Made by a program: the position numbers and the translations under genes. This document shows positions 17,665-27,546 of a DNA stretch of 64,000 bases, in pieces (positions within the stretch are counted from its first letter, which is position 1; every line of letters begins with the position of its first letter). Origin of the DNA: an uncultured Pelagibacteraceae bacterium (GTDB taxonomy: Bacteria; Pseudomonadota; Alphaproteobacteria; Pelagibacterales; Pelagibacteraceae); assembly GCA_902555275.1 (NCBI GenBank), contig CACDRY010000003.1:1-64000 (forward strand). Direction: 5' to 3'. The notes beneath the pieces were generated by a model, which saw nothing but the letters and a program-made list of their open reading frames with translations, ran no database searches and was not told where the DNA came from.

Positions 17665-19170
17665 TTACATTACCACGCCAACTTGCCATGGATTAAACTC
17701 CTCGTCACCGTAGCCGTTAATTTCACTTTTCGATTTATTTCCTGAAGCAGTGTTTACAACTAGATCAAATATTCTATTTCCAACTTTTTCAATGTCTTCT
17801 TTACCTTCTGCAATAGTCCCACAATTTATATCCATATCTTCTTCCATTTTTTCATACATCGCAGTATTTGTTGATAATTTCAAACTTGGAACAGGTTTGC
17901 AGCCAAAACATGAACCTCTGCCTGTTGTAAAACAAATTACATTTGCACCTGAAGCAACTTGACCTGTTACAGACACCGGGTCATATCCTGGAGAATCCAT
18001 AAAATTAAAACCTTTATTTTTTAATGGTTCTGCATATTCAAGTACATCTTCTAGAATTGATTTACCACCTTTTGCAACAGCACCCAGTGACTTTTCAAGT
18101 ATGGTAGTTAAACCACCTCGTTTATTCCCAGGAGCAGGATTATTATCCATTGTGCTATTATTAATTGAAGTATAGTTTTTCCACCATTTTAATCTTTCTA
18201 TTAATTTATCAGCTGTTTCTTGGCTATTAGCTCTATTAATTAGAAGATGCTCAGCCCCGTAAATTTCAGGAGTTTCAGATAATATTGAACTTCCACCTTT
18301 TTTAACTAACAAATCAGCTGCAACACCTAAAGCTGGATTTGCAGTAATACCAGAGTATCCATCTGATCCTCCACATTGAAGAGCTAAAGTTAAATGACTA
18401 ACAGACTGAGGGGTTCTCTTAATTTTGTTAGCTTCAGGCAATAAACTTTTTATTTGTGATAGAACCTTTTCGACAATTTTTTTAGTTCCACCTTCATCCT
18501 GAATTGTTAAAAAATGAATTCTATTATGTTTTTTTACAGACTCATCAAACAAACTTACTTGAGCACATTCACAACCTAAACCAATAACAAAAACATGAGA
18601 AAAATTTGGATGGTTCTTAAAACCATCAATTGTTCTTTGAAACATTTGCATTCCCTCGCTAACAGTATTCATTCCACATCCAGTTGAGTGTGTAATAGGA
18701 ACTATGCCATCAATATTAGGATAATCATTTAGAATGTTAGAATATTTAATTTTTTCTACAATCATCTTAGTGACAGTTGCCGAACAGTTAACTGTACTAA
18801 CGATACCTATATAATTTCTGGTAGCTACTTGACCGTTATCTCTTAATATTCCATTGAAAAAAGTATCAACTTTTTCATCAACAATTGTTTTTTTATTTTT
18901 TACATGAAATTCTCTGTCAAATTCTTTGAATTCTAAATTATGAGAATGAACATGTTCACCAGCGGTAATATTTTTTGACGCAAACCCAATTATCTGATCA
19001 TACTTAATTATAGGATCACCTTTGTTTATGGGTTTTAAACAAACTTTGTGTCCAAATGGTATAGGATCAATAGTGCTTATATCTTGACCATTAATTTTCG
19101 TTCTTTCTGGTATAATAAATTGACTTACACCTACATTATCATTTTTATTGAGTACAATTAGACTATTCAT
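17665..19170 (-). CDS. uxaA: Altronate dehydratase-family protein (UxaA)
   Basis: 501 residues containing both parts of UxaA: an N-terminal SAF-like domain (HKVCLKPINKGDPIIKYDQ, GEHVHSHN) and the C-terminal dehydratase domain with GYxRxNG-like DNGQVATRNYIGI, THSTGCGMNTVSEGMQ, GLGCECAQ, LQCGGSDGYSGITANPALG and CFTTGRGSCFGCKPVP. It converts altronate, or galactarate in the GarD branch, to a 2-keto-3-deoxy acid using a metal centre. Divergent from the XylD-like gene across a 47-base gap. Confidence 0.88.
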   Translation of the reverse strand: MNSLIVLNKNDNVGVSQFIIPERTKINGQDISTIDPIPFGHKVCLKPINKGDPIIKYDQIIGFASKNITAGEHVHSHNLEFKEFDREFHVKNKKTIVDEKVDTFFNGILRDNGQVATRNYIGIVSTVNCSATVTKMIVEKIKYSNILNDYPNIDGIVPITHSTGCGMNTVSEGMQMFQRTIDGFKNHPNFSHVFVIGLGCECAQVSLFDESVKKHNRIHFLTIQDEGGTKKIVEKVLSQIKSLLPEANKIKRTPQSVSHLTLALQCGGSDGYSGITANPALGVAADLLVKKGGSSILSETPEIYGAEHLLINRANSQETADKLIERLKWWKNYTSINNSTMDNNPAPGNKRGGLTTILEKSLGAVAKGGKSILEDVLEYAEPLKNKGFNFMDSPGYDPVSVTGQVASGANVICFTTGRGSCFGCKPVPSLKLSTNTAMYEKMEEDMDINCGTIAEGKEDIEKVGNRIFDLVVNTASGNKSKSEINGYGDEEFNPWQVGVVM

Positions 19171-19217
19171 TTTTTAATTTAGGTTTTATATATCATTATA
19201 ATATATTTTATTATTTT

Positions 19218-20993
19218 ATGAAAAAGAAGAATTTAAGAAGTAAACAATGGTTTGACGACCCAAAAGATCCAGGCATGACAGCCATGTATTTAGAAAGATA
19301 TCTAAATTATGGTCTTACGAGAAAAGAACTTCAATCAGGAAATCCAATAATTGGAATAGCCCAATCAGGGAGCGATTTATCTCCATGTAACAGACATTTT
19401 TTGGATTTAAGTAAAAGAATTAAAGATGGAATTAGAAGAGCAGGTGGTATTCCGATGGAATTTCCTACTCACCCAATTCAAGAAACTGGAAAAAAGCCTA
19501 CCGCAATGTTGGATAGAAACTTATCATATTTGTCTTTGGTTGAGATACTTTATGGATACCCACTTGACGGAGTTATACTTACAACTGGATGTGATAAAAC
19601 TACCCCAGCAGCGTTGATGGCAGCTGCAACAGTTAATATTCCTGCAATTGTTTTATCTGGTGGTCCAATGCTAGATGGAAATTATAAAGGCAAGAAAGCT
19701 GGTGCAGGAACCATTATTTGGGAAGCAAGAAGACTGCATGCTAAGGGAGAAATTAATTACGAAGAATTTATGGATATGGCAGCAGCATCATCACCAAGTC
19801 CTGGACACTGTAATACAATGGGTACTGCTTCCTCAATGAACTCAGTTGCAGAGGCATTAGGAATGTCTTTACCTGGATGTGCAGTGATACCAGCACCTTA
19901 TAGAGAAAGAGAACAAATTTCTTTTGAGACAGGATCAAGAATTGTAAATATGGTTCATGAAGATCTTACACCTTCAAAAATTATGACAAAGAAAGCATTT
20001 GAAAACGCAGTTATAGTTGCAAGTGCTATAGGAGCTTCTAGTAATTGTACTACACATTTAATTGCTATAGCAAAACATATGGGTGTTAAATTTGATTTAT
20101 CTCATTGGCAAAAGCTTGGGCACAAAATACCTTTATTAGCAAACTGCCAACCTGCAGGTGAACATTTAATGGAAGGTTTTTATAGAGCTGGAGGTATACC
20201 AGCAATCATGAAAGAATTAATGAAGAATAATAAAATTCACAAAAACTTAATTACTGTAACTGGTAAAACAGTTGCGCAAAATTTAAGAAAAAAAATTGAT
20301 GTTGATAGAAATGTGATTAAAACATTTAAAGATAATTTGACTGATAAGGCTGGGTTTCTAGTTATGAAAGGAAATTTCTTTTCATCTGCAATTATGAAGA
20401 CTTCAGTAATTAGCAAAGAGTTTAGAGATAGATACTTATCAAACCCCAAACATCCAAATGTTTTTAAAGGAAAAGCAGTAGTTTTTGAAGGTCCAGAGGA
20501 TTATCATGACAGGATCAATAGCAAAAAACTAAAAATAGATGAAAACTCTATTTTAATAATAAGAGGTTGTGGGCCTGTTGGATACCCTGGTTCTGCTGAG
20601 GTAGTTAATATGCAACCACCTGATAGACTACTAAAAAAAGGTATTAATGCACTTCCAACCCTTGGAGATGGAAGACAGAGTGGTACCTCCGAAAGCCCAT
20701 CAATACTTCATGTATCACCAGAGTCTGCTGTTGGCGGTGATTTAGCTATTGTTAAGACAGGAGATAAAATGACAATAGATCTTAATAAAAGAAGAGTCGA
20801 TCTTCAAATAACAAAGTTAGAATTTATTAAAAGAAGAAAAAAGAAAAGGATAAAAAAACTTACAAATCAAACTCCGTGGCAAGAAATATCTAGATCAAAT
20901 GTTGGTCAACTTGAAGACGGCGCATGCATTATGTCAAGAGATCAGTATTTAGACATCACTAAAACAAAAGGTGTTCTAAGAAACTCTCATTAG
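19218..20993 (+). CDS. IlvD/Edd-family sugar-acid dehydratase, D-xylonate dehydratase-like (XylD)
   Basis: 591 residues. The segments FDDPKDPGMTAMYLERYLNYG, GSDLSPCNRHFLDL, TTGCDKTTPAALMAA, HCNTMGTASSMNSVAEAL and PTLGDGRQSGTSESPSILHVSPESA follow Caulobacter XylD and related pentonate dehydratases. The three cysteines (PCNR, GCDK, HCNT) are placed to bind the Fe-S cluster. It dehydrates an aldonate to 2-keto-3-deoxy-aldonate, the step after the XylB-like dehydrogenase at 14946. It abuts the hydroxyacid dehydrogenase gene without a gap. Confidence 0.88.
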   Translation: MKKKNLRSKQWFDDPKDPGMTAMYLERYLNYGLTRKELQSGNPIIGIAQSGSDLSPCNRHFLDLSKRIKDGIRRAGGIPMEFPTHPIQETGKKPTAMLDRNLSYLSLVEILYGYPLDGVILTTGCDKTTPAALMAAATVNIPAIVLSGGPMLDGNYKGKKAGAGTIIWEARRLHAKGEINYEEFMDMAAASSPSPGHCNTMGTASSMNSVAEALGMSLPGCAVIPAPYREREQISFETGSRIVNMVHEDLTPSKIMTKKAFENAVIVASAIGASSNCTTHLIAIAKHMGVKFDLSHWQKLGHKIPLLANCQPAGEHLMEGFYRAGGIPAIMKELMKNNKIHKNLITVTGKTVAQNLRKKIDVDRNVIKTFKDNLTDKAGFLVMKGNFFSSAIMKTSVISKEFRDRYLSNPKHPNVFKGKAVVFEGPEDYHDRINSKKLKIDENSILIIRGCGPVGYPGSAEVVNMQPPDRLLKKGINALPTLGDGRQSGTSESPSILHVSPESAVGGDLAIVKTGDKMTIDLNKRRVDLQITKLEFIKRRKKKRIKKLTNQTPWQEISRSNVGQLEDGACIMSRDQYLDITKTKGVLRNSH

Positions 20994-21962
20994 ATGAAAC
21001 CAAAAATTTTAGTTTCTCGAAAAATTTCTGATGGTGCTGAAGAAATATTAAAAAAAGAATTTGATGTAACCCTTAATTTGGAAGACAAACCTTACACATA
21101 TGAGGAATTAATAAAACTTTCTAATGAATATGATGGTTTAATATCTACAAGTTTTGATAAATTAGATAAAAATTTTTTTGATAGTTTAAATGGAAAATTA
21201 AAGATTATTGGTCATGTTGGGGTTGGCTATGACAATATTCATACACAATCAGCTAAAGAAAAAAATATCAAGGTTTCAAATACACCAAATGTATTAAATG
21301 ATGCTGTAGCAGAAATAACAATTCTTTTAATTTTAGCATCATCAAGAAGAATTGGTGAGGCTTATAATTTAGTTAAGACAAATACTTGGAAAGATCATAG
21401 ACCAGATATTACTAAATTAATGGTTGGTAATGAAATTACAGGAAAAACTTTAGGTATAATAGGTATGGGAAGGATCGGACAAATAGTTGCAGATAGGGCT
21501 AGAGCGTTTAAAATGAAGATAGTTTATTACAACAGAAATAAGTTAACTAGTGATTTAGAAAAAGATGCAACTTATTACCCTGATTTAAAATCAATGCTAC
21601 CAAATTGTGATTATGTAAGTTTGCATACTCCTGCTACCTCAGAAACTAAAAATATAATTAATTCAGAAATTTTAAAATTATTTCCAAAACATTCAGTCTT
21701 TATAAATACTTCTAGAGGATCAACAGTAGATGATGATGCTCTGATTAAAGCTTTAAAAAATAAAAAAATCTATGGAGCTGGATTAGATGTTTTCAATAAT
21801 GAACCTAATCTTGATAAGAGATATTTAGAGTTAGAAAATTGTTTTGTTCTTCCTCATGTAGGTAGTGCGACACATGAAACTCGATTAGCTATGAGTATGT
21901 TAGCTGTAAAAAATATAAAATGTTTTTTCTCTCAAAAACCTCTTTTATCAGAAGTTGTTTAA
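20994..21962 (+). CDS. D-isomer-specific 2-hydroxyacid dehydrogenase (glyoxylate/hydroxypyruvate reductase-like)
   Basis: 322 residues. NAD-binding GIIGMGRIGQIVADRA near 153, catalytic Arg in INTSRGSTVDDDALI near 240, Glu in LDVFNNEPNL and His in LPHVGSATHETR near 290. Reduces glyoxylate, hydroxypyruvate or a 2-keto sugar acid. In the Dahms branch of xylose oxidation glycolaldehyde/glyoxylate would be produced, which would give this enzyme a role next to the XylD-like gene; this is inference. Its ATG directly follows the dehydratase TAG. Confidence 0.88.
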   Translation: MKPKILVSRKISDGAEEILKKEFDVTLNLEDKPYTYEELIKLSNEYDGLISTSFDKLDKNFFDSLNGKLKIIGHVGVGYDNIHTQSAKEKNIKVSNTPNVLNDAVAEITILLILASSRRIGEAYNLVKTNTWKDHRPDITKLMVGNEITGKTLGIIGMGRIGQIVADRARAFKMKIVYYNRNKLTSDLEKDATYYPDLKSMLPNCDYVSLHTPATSETKNIINSEILKLFPKHSVFINTSRGSTVDDDALIKALKNKKIYGAGLDVFNNEPNLDKRYLELENCFVLPHVGSATHETRLAMSMLAVKNIKCFFSQKPLLSEVV

Positions 21963-22027
21963 ATAATTCAACTTTTAGTTGTAATTATATAAACTAATTA
22001 TTTTAGAATTTTATTTCTGCCTTTTAT

Positions 22028-22056
22028 TTGAATTTTTTTTCTCTTTATGTTTAAAT
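22028..22056 (+). promoter_or_regulatory. Candidate promoter for the TRAP operon
   Basis: TTGAAT (22028-22033) and TTAAAT (22051-22056), 17 bases apart, each four of six to consensus, in the 123-base gap before dctP. The gap also has a small AT hairpin (CAACT-TTT-AGTTG) just after the preceding gene. Weak evidence in such AT-rich DNA. Confidence 0.28.
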
Positions 22057-22085
22057 TTAGAAAAACATAACCGAGAGGGAAAATA

Positions 22086-23102
22086 ATGTTAAAATTAATA
22101 ACAAAAATAACTGCTGCGATTGCTGTAGTGTCTATTGCTTTATTTGGTTCTGCTAATGCAAAAACTTTAAAAATAGAAACTCACTTTACAGCTAGTTCAC
22201 CAAATGGTGAAGTTGCAGCTCAATTCGCTAAAAACGTAGAAAAGTTTTCTGGTGGAAGCTTAAAAGTACAAATGTTCTACTCATCATCAGTTACAGGAAA
22301 GTCTGCTGAGGTATTTAACTCTGCACAAACTGGAATTATTGACTGTGATATGACAGGTGCTGGATACCAAACTGGTAAAAATGCAGCCTTCCAATTCGCA
22401 GGTGATGTAATGGGTGGATATGATAACCCATATCAACAATATGAATTCTTGAATTTCCCAGGAGCTCAAGAAGCTGTTGATGCACTTTACAATAAATATG
22501 GAATGACTTTAATTGGTTGGTGGATACCAGGACATGAGTCTTTAATATCTAGTAGACCAATTCCGGATGTTGCTTCACTAAAAGACTTTAAATTTAGATC
22601 ACCTCCAGGAATGGAAAGTATGATCTTTACTGCATTAGGAGCTAAGCCAATCGTTATGGACTTTGGTGAAGTTCCAACTGCTTTACAAACTGGTCTAATC
22701 GATGGTGCTGACTATTCATCATTAGCAACAAACTATGCTGGTGGACACTATGAGCAAAACAAATATGCTACATATCCAGGTTTTCACTCAATGCCAGCTG
22801 ACCACTTAGCTTGTAACACAAAAGTTTGGAACAAGTTAAAGCCTCATGAACAAGGCGCAATGTTAGCTGCAATCGAAATCTGTGGTAGAACTATCACTAG
22901 CTTAGTTGAAAGAAAAAACGCAGAAGCTGTCAAGGCTTTGAAAGAAATGGGCGTTACTCTTCACGACTGGTCTAGAGAGGACAGACTTAAATTCAGACAA
23001 GCTGCACTTGGTGCTTGGGAAGAATGGAAGAAAAAGTCTCCAGAAGCTGCTGCTCTTATAGAGATTCATAAAGCTTACATGAAAGCTAACGGTATCCTAT
23101 AA
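22086..23102 (+). CDS. dctP: TRAP transporter periplasmic binding protein, DctP family
   Basis: 338 residues with a signal peptide ending in GSANA (residue about 25). Mature part starts KTLKIETHFTASSPNGE. The carboxylate-binding arginine of the family is visible in LKDFKFRSPPGMES, and ALQTGLIDGADY is the usual late motif. It binds an organic acid in the periplasm, here probably a sugar acid given the flanking enzymes (inference). Strong ribosome site GAGAGGGAAA, and a hairpin follows the gene. Confidence 0.92.
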   Translation: MLKLITKITAAIAVVSIALFGSANAKTLKIETHFTASSPNGEVAAQFAKNVEKFSGGSLKVQMFYSSSVTGKSAEVFNSAQTGIIDCDMTGAGYQTGKNAAFQFAGDVMGGYDNPYQQYEFLNFPGAQEAVDALYNKYGMTLIGWWIPGHESLISSRPIPDVASLKDFKFRSPPGMESMIFTALGAKPIVMDFGEVPTALQTGLIDGADYSSLATNYAGGHYEQNKYATYPGFHSMPADHLACNTKVWNKLKPHEQGAMLAAIEICGRTITSLVERKNAEAVKALKEMGVTLHDWSREDRLKFRQAALGAWEEWKKKSPEAAALIEIHKAYMKANGIL

Positions 23103-23125
23103 TAAAAAGCACTTAACAAAACATA

Positions 23126-23148
23126 GAAGGGCCTAAAATAGGCCCTTC
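23126..23148 (+). terminator. Hairpin between dctP and dctQ
   Basis: A perfect 10-bp stem GAAGGGCCTA (23126-23135) with TAGGCCCTTC (23139-23148), loop AAA. No T-run follows at once; eight T begin near 23160. It can act as a 3' stabiliser of the dctP mRNA or a leaky terminator. Confidence 0.7.
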
Positions 23149-23171
23149 TCACAAAAGAATTTTTTTTGCCA

Positions 23172-23756
23172 ATGAGTGATAAAGAATTACAAGACAAACA
23201 ATTACAAGAGCAAAACGAAAAAGTTGCAAGTAAAGATGATTTTCCAATAACTTGGATTGATAGAATTTCGTTATTTTTAAGCCATACAATTAAATATTTA
23301 ATTCCCGTAATTGTAATCGTAATGATGTACGAAATTTTCATGAGATATATACTGGAAAAACCAACCTTATGGGTTAATGAGCTATGTCTATGGTTGGCTG
23401 GTGTTTGTTATTTAGTTGGCGGAATCTATGCAACAAGACTTAGAAGCCATATCAGAATTGTCTTATTATATGACTATGTAAGCAGGCCAACTCAGCGTAT
23501 TTTTGATCTAATTAGCACTTTAATTATTGTTACTTTTGCAGCTGCAGTAATTTATGGAGGAATGGAGGATGCATATAGATCATTTATAAATTGGGAAAGA
23601 TTTGCAACTTATTGGGACCCACCAATTCCTGCAACTATGAAACCACTAACACTTATTTGTATATTTCTCATTGCTCTACAATCAATAAATAATTTAATTA
23701 TTGATTGGAAAAATCCTAAGGAAAAACAGTACCAACCTGCCAAAGATTTAAAATAA
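23172..23756 (+). CDS. dctQ: TRAP transporter small membrane subunit, DctQ family
   Basis: 194 residues from ATG 23172 (an upstream in-frame TTG at 23166 is less likely). Hydrophilic Gln/Lys-rich N-terminus of about 30 residues, then four membrane segments. The typical NELCLWLAGVCYLVGGIYATR segment follows TM1. Lies between dctP and dctM and ends 1 base before dctM. Bridges the binding protein and the large permease. Confidence 0.9.
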   Translation: MSDKELQDKQLQEQNEKVASKDDFPITWIDRISLFLSHTIKYLIPVIVIVMMYEIFMRYILEKPTLWVNELCLWLAGVCYLVGGIYATRLRSHIRIVLLYDYVSRPTQRIFDLISTLIIVTFAAAVIYGGMEDAYRSFINWERFATYWDPPIPATMKPLTLICIFLIALQSINNLIIDWKNPKEKQYQPAKDLK

Positions 23757-23757
23757 A

Positions 23758-25080
23758 ATGGAATTTGAGATAGGTACACTCTCGATAATATTAATCGTAG
23801 GATTATTAGCGCTGATATCAATTGGCGTACCAATGGGTTTTGCTTCAGGTTTTATGGGAGCAGTGCTTGTATTTTTATATATAGGTGAACATGCTTTAGG
23901 AATTTTACTCTCAAGATATTATTCTCTTGTTGTAACCTATTCATTCTTATCGGTACCGTTATTTATATTTATGGCTTCCTTACTCGAACGCTCGAATATT
24001 GCAAGAGACTTGTATGATGCATTAAATGCTTGGTTAAGAAAAACTAGAGGTGGAGTAGGTGTAGTAACAGCTATCATGGCAACAATCATGGCAGCTATGA
24101 GTGGAATTATTGGAGGAGAGATAGTTTTATTAGGACTAATTGCATTGCCTCAGATGTTGAGATTGAAATATGATCAAGATATGTCGATTGGTATTATTTG
24201 TGCATCAGGTTCTTTAGGCACAATGATCCCTCCATCTATTGTTTTAATTATTTATGGACTTACAACAGAAACTTCAATTACCATGTTGTTTCAAGAGGCA
24301 ATCGTACCTGGTTTAATGATCTCAGGTTTAATAATTACATATATTCTTATTCGAACAAGACTACAACCTCATCTTGCGCCTTTAAGTGATGAGCCAGCTT
24401 TAACTCTAAAAGAAAAGATGTCGTATCTTCCTGGTCTTTTACCACCTATTGGTATTGTGATAATTGTTTTAGGTTCAATTTATTCTGGAATGACAGGAAT
24501 TACTGAGGCAGCTGGAATGGGTGTAGTTGCAACATTAATTATCATAGCTGCCAGAAAAGAGCTCACATGGTTTTTGTTTAAAGATGCACTTGTTAGAACT
24601 TTTAAAGCTTCAGGAACTATATTAACAATTACTTTTGGTGCTACAGTTTTAGCAGGAGCATATTCTCTTGCAGGTGGACCTACTTATGTCGCTGAAACAA
24701 TTTTAGCTTACGATTTAAAACCAATGTATCTAATTTTTATGATGCAAATAATGTTTTTAATAATGGGTGCATTTATGGATTGGGTTGGAATAGTTCTATT
24801 AGCAATGCCAGTTTTTTTACCAATAGTTCTAGCTCTTGGTTTTGATCCTATTTGGTTCGGAATATTGTTCTGTGTAAACATGCAAGTTTCATTTTTAAGC
24901 CCACCATTTGGTCCTGCAGCATTCTATTTAAAATCAGTTGCTCCACCACACATTTCACTAACTGATATTTTTAGAGGTTTTGCACCATTTATAGTAATTC
25001 AATTGATTGTTTTAGCTTGTGTTATGTTCTTTCCAGAAGCAATGACACAAAACTTTCACGATTTTGTCCCTAGAAAATAA
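23758..25080 (+). CDS. dctM: TRAP transporter large permease, DctM family
   Basis: 440 residues, about twelve membrane segments, standard DctM length. Family motifs include AAMSGIIGGEIVLLGLIALPQM, GIICASGSLGTMIPPSIVLIIYG and GMTGITEAAGMG. It carries the sodium-driven transport. Its stop overlaps the start of the following dehydrogenase by 1 base (TAATG), suggesting the imported acid feeds that enzyme set. Confidence 0.95.
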   Translation: MEFEIGTLSIILIVGLLALISIGVPMGFASGFMGAVLVFLYIGEHALGILLSRYYSLVVTYSFLSVPLFIFMASLLERSNIARDLYDALNAWLRKTRGGVGVVTAIMATIMAAMSGIIGGEIVLLGLIALPQMLRLKYDQDMSIGIICASGSLGTMIPPSIVLIIYGLTTETSITMLFQEAIVPGLMISGLIITYILIRTRLQPHLAPLSDEPALTLKEKMSYLPGLLPPIGIVIIVLGSIYSGMTGITEAAGMGVVATLIIIAARKELTWFLFKDALVRTFKASGTILTITFGATVLAGAYSLAGGPTYVAETILAYDLKPMYLIFMMQIMFLIMGAFMDWVGIVLLAMPVFLPIVLALGFDPIWFGILFCVNMQVSFLSPPFGPAAFYLKSVAPPHISLTDIFRGFAPFIVIQLIVLACVMFFPEAMTQNFHDFVPRK

Positions 25081-25955
25081 TGCAAAATATAGGTTTTATT
25101 GGTACTGGCCTTATGGGCTTTCCAATGGCAAAAAATATACTTAAAGCTGGATACAAAGTTAAAGCATTTAATAGATCTATAAATAAAGCTGAACCACTAA
25201 AAGACTTTGGTGCCGAAATTTCAAATTCAATAGGAGAACTTGTTAAAGCAAGCGATGTAGTAATTACAATGTTAACGAATGATGATGCTGTGAATGAAGT
25301 TATAGGTAGTGATGAATTTTTAAATAATTTAAAACCTAATTCAACTGTAATTGATATGAGCTCTGTAAAACAAACTACAGCAGTTAATCACGGGAAAAAT
25401 TTAAAATTTCAAAAAATTAATTTCTTAGATGCACCAGTTTCAGGTGGAACGATTGGAGCCGAAGAAGCATCTCTTGCAATAATGATTGGTGGAGAACAAG
25501 TAGTTTTTGACTCAGTTAAAGATATTTTAAAATCAATGGGAAATCCAACTCTTGTAGGTCCAGTAGGATGTGGTCAGGTTTCTAAATTAGCAAATCAAAT
25601 TATTGTTGGCTTAGCGATTGGAGCTGTTGCTGAAGCGGTTACTCTTTGTGAAAAGGCTGGCGCTGATCCAAAGAAAATGATTAAAGCTTTATCTGGAGGA
25701 TGGGCTGATAGCAAAGTTCTTAGAACACATGGAAAAAGAATGATAGACAAAGACTTTAGTCCGAAAGGCAAAACTTCAAGTCAATTAAAAGATATGAATA
25801 ATATATTAGAATGTGCAAATAATTATAATACTCAATTACCTATTTCAAATTTAGTTAAAGAAATGTATAAATCATTAGTTGAAAATGGACATGGCGAAAC
25901 AGATCATAGTTCATTATATAAAGAAATTGAAAGGATAAATAATGGGAAGACTTGA
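25080..25955 (+). CDS. Beta-hydroxyacid dehydrogenase (3-hydroxyisobutyrate/tartronate semialdehyde reductase family)
   Basis: 291 residues. N-terminal IGFIGTGLMGFPMAKNILKAG is the family NAD(P) signature; FLDAPVSGGTIGAEEASLAIMIGG and the catalytic Lys in GQVSKLANQI near residue 170 are kept. Members reduce tartronate semialdehyde (GlxR/GarR) or oxidise 3-hydroxyisobutyrate. The context, next to TRAP and sugar-acid genes, favours the GarR/GlxR role. It overlaps dctM by 1 base and the next SDR by 14. Confidence 0.87.
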   Translation: MQNIGFIGTGLMGFPMAKNILKAGYKVKAFNRSINKAEPLKDFGAEISNSIGELVKASDVVITMLTNDDAVNEVIGSDEFLNNLKPNSTVIDMSSVKQTTAVNHGKNLKFQKINFLDAPVSGGTIGAEEASLAIMIGGEQVVFDSVKDILKSMGNPTLVGPVGCGQVSKLANQIIVGLAIGAVAEAVTLCEKAGADPKKMIKALSGGWADSKVLRTHGKRMIDKDFSPKGKTSSQLKDMNNILECANNYNTQLPISNLVKEMYKSLVENGHGETDHSSLYKEIERINNGKT

Positions 25956-26682
25956 AGGAAAAGAAATAATCATTACTGCAGCTGGACAAGGGATAGGAAA
26001 AGCAACAGCTATAACTTTTCATAACGAAGGCGCAAATGTTACTGCTACTGATATTAATGAAAATACTTTAAGTGAATTAAATAAAGAATACCCAAAAATT
26101 AAAGTAAAAAAACTAGATTCAACAAGAAACGAGGATATTAAAGAATTCATTAATACATTTAATAATATAGATGTATTATTTAATGCAGTAGGATTTGTTC
26201 ATCATGGAACAATTTTAGATTGCGAAGAAAAAGATTGGGATTTTTCTTTTGATACTAATATTAAATCTATGTACTTTATGTGTAAAGCTACATTACCAAC
26301 GATGATAAATAATAATGGAGGTAGTATTATTAATGTTGCTTCTGTTGCGTCTAGTATTAAGGGACTTCCAAACAGATTTGTATATGGAGCAAGTAAAGCA
26401 GCAATTATTGGACTAACAAAATCAATCGCATCTGATTTTGTTAAGCAAAAAATTAGATGTAATGCAATTGCACCTGGAACCGTATTCACACCTTCTTGGG
26501 AAGATAGAGTAAAACAAAGCCCGGATCCAGTTAAGGCAAAAAAAGATTTCATAGCAAGACAACCCATGGAAAGACTAGGAACTGCACAAGAAATAGCTGA
26601 TTTTGCTATTTATTTAGCTAGTGATGAATCAACATTTACAACAGGAAATACTTTTTCTGTGGATGGTGGAATGACAATTTAA
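25942..26682 (+). CDS. 2-keto-3-deoxy-L-fuconate dehydrogenase-like SDR
   Basis: 246 residues. ITAAGQGIGKATA near the N-terminus, then VGFVHHGTILDCEEKDWDFS, NIKSMYFMCKATLP and VASSIKGLPNRFVYGASKAA, which are close to the bacterial 2-keto-3-deoxy-L-fuconate 4-dehydrogenase/BDH2 group. The active-site YGASK is intact. It would oxidise a 2-keto-3-deoxy sugar acid to a 2,4-diketo acid for the following FAH-family enzyme, as in the L-fucose oxidative route. Starts inside the previous gene with AAAGGAT upstream. Confidence 0.82.
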   Translation: MGRLEGKEIIITAAGQGIGKATAITFHNEGANVTATDINENTLSELNKEYPKIKVKKLDSTRNEDIKEFINTFNNIDVLFNAVGFVHHGTILDCEEKDWDFSFDTNIKSMYFMCKATLPTMINNNGGSIINVASVASSIKGLPNRFVYGASKAAIIGLTKSIASDFVKQKIRCNAIAPGTVFTPSWEDRVKQSPDPVKAKKDFIARQPMERLGTAQEIADFAIYLASDESTFTTGNTFSVDGGMTI

Positions 26683-26698
26683 ATATAAAGGAGACATA

Positions 26699-27541
26699 AT
26701 GAAACTATTAAGAGTCGGTGAAAAGGGAAAAGAAAAACCAGCAATATTAGATGGTGATGGAAAAATAAGAGATATTAGTTCACATGTAAGTGATTTAAAC
26801 CCACATAATTTAAATTTTGAAACAATTTCAAAAATTCAAAGCGTTGATATATCAAGTCTTCCTGAAATTTCACCAGGTCAAAGAGTAGGTTCTTGCATTA
26901 CAAGTCCAGGAAAGTTTGTTGCAATAGGGCTTAATTATTCAGACCATGCTGCTGAAGTTGGGGCTGAAATTCCAAAAGAACCAATTATGTTTATGAAGGC
27001 TACTAGTTCAATGTGTGGTCCTAATGATGATGTAGAAATAGTTTCAGGATCAAAAAAACTAGATTGGGAAGTTGAACTTGGAATTGTAATAGGAAAAGAA
27101 GCAAAACATATTTCAGAAAGTCAATCACAAGATCATATTTTAGGGTATTGTTTAGTAAACGATGTTAGTGAACGAGAATGGCAAATTGAAAAAATGGGAC
27201 AATGGGTTAAAGGAAAGTCTCATGACACTTATGGACCTACTGGGCCCTACTTGGTAACTAAGGATGAAATTAAAGATATTAATAATTTAAAGATGATGTT
27301 GGATGTAAATGGTGAAAGAATGCAAATAGGAAATACAAGTACTATGATTTTTAATGTAGATATCATTGTATCTTATGTGAGTAAATTTATGTCATTACAA
27401 CCTGGAGATATTATAACTACAGGCACCCCACCAGGAGTAGGCATGGGAAGAAAGCCTCAAGTATTTTTAAAAGCTGGTGATGAAATGAAATTATCTATAG
27501 AAAATTTAGGAGAACAGAACTCTAAAGTAGTTGCTGTTTAA
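26699..27541 (+). CDS. FAH-family hydrolase, 2,4-diketo-3-deoxy-L-fuconate hydrolase-like
   Basis: 280 residues with the fumarylacetoacetase fold. Metal-binding acidic residues appear in LDWEVELGIVIG (Glu-x-Glu) and NDVSEREWQ (Asp). The segments GLNYSDHAAEVG, GKSHDTYGPTGPYLVT and DIITTGTPPGVGMG are typical of the diketo-fuconate hydrolase/ureidoglycolate-lyase-like group. It would cleave the diketo acid to pyruvate plus a hydroxyacid such as lactate or glycolate. Preceded by a strong site AAAGGAGACATA, one of the best in this cluster. Confidence 0.83.
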   Translation: MKLLRVGEKGKEKPAILDGDGKIRDISSHVSDLNPHNLNFETISKIQSVDISSLPEISPGQRVGSCITSPGKFVAIGLNYSDHAAEVGAEIPKEPIMFMKATSSMCGPNDDVEIVSGSKKLDWEVELGIVIGKEAKHISESQSQDHILGYCLVNDVSEREWQIEKMGQWVKGKSHDTYGPTGPYLVTKDEIKDINNLKMMLDVNGERMQIGNTSTMIFNVDIIVSYVSKFMSLQPGDIITTGTPPGVGMGRKPQVFLKAGDEMKLSIENLGEQNSKVVAV

Positions 27542-27546
27542 TAATT

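Noticed and set aside
26202-26567. 121-codon antisense frame opposite the fuconate-dehydrogenase-like SDR
   Set aside because: Shadow of a well-supported gene; hydrophobic appearance only mirrors the sense strand codons.
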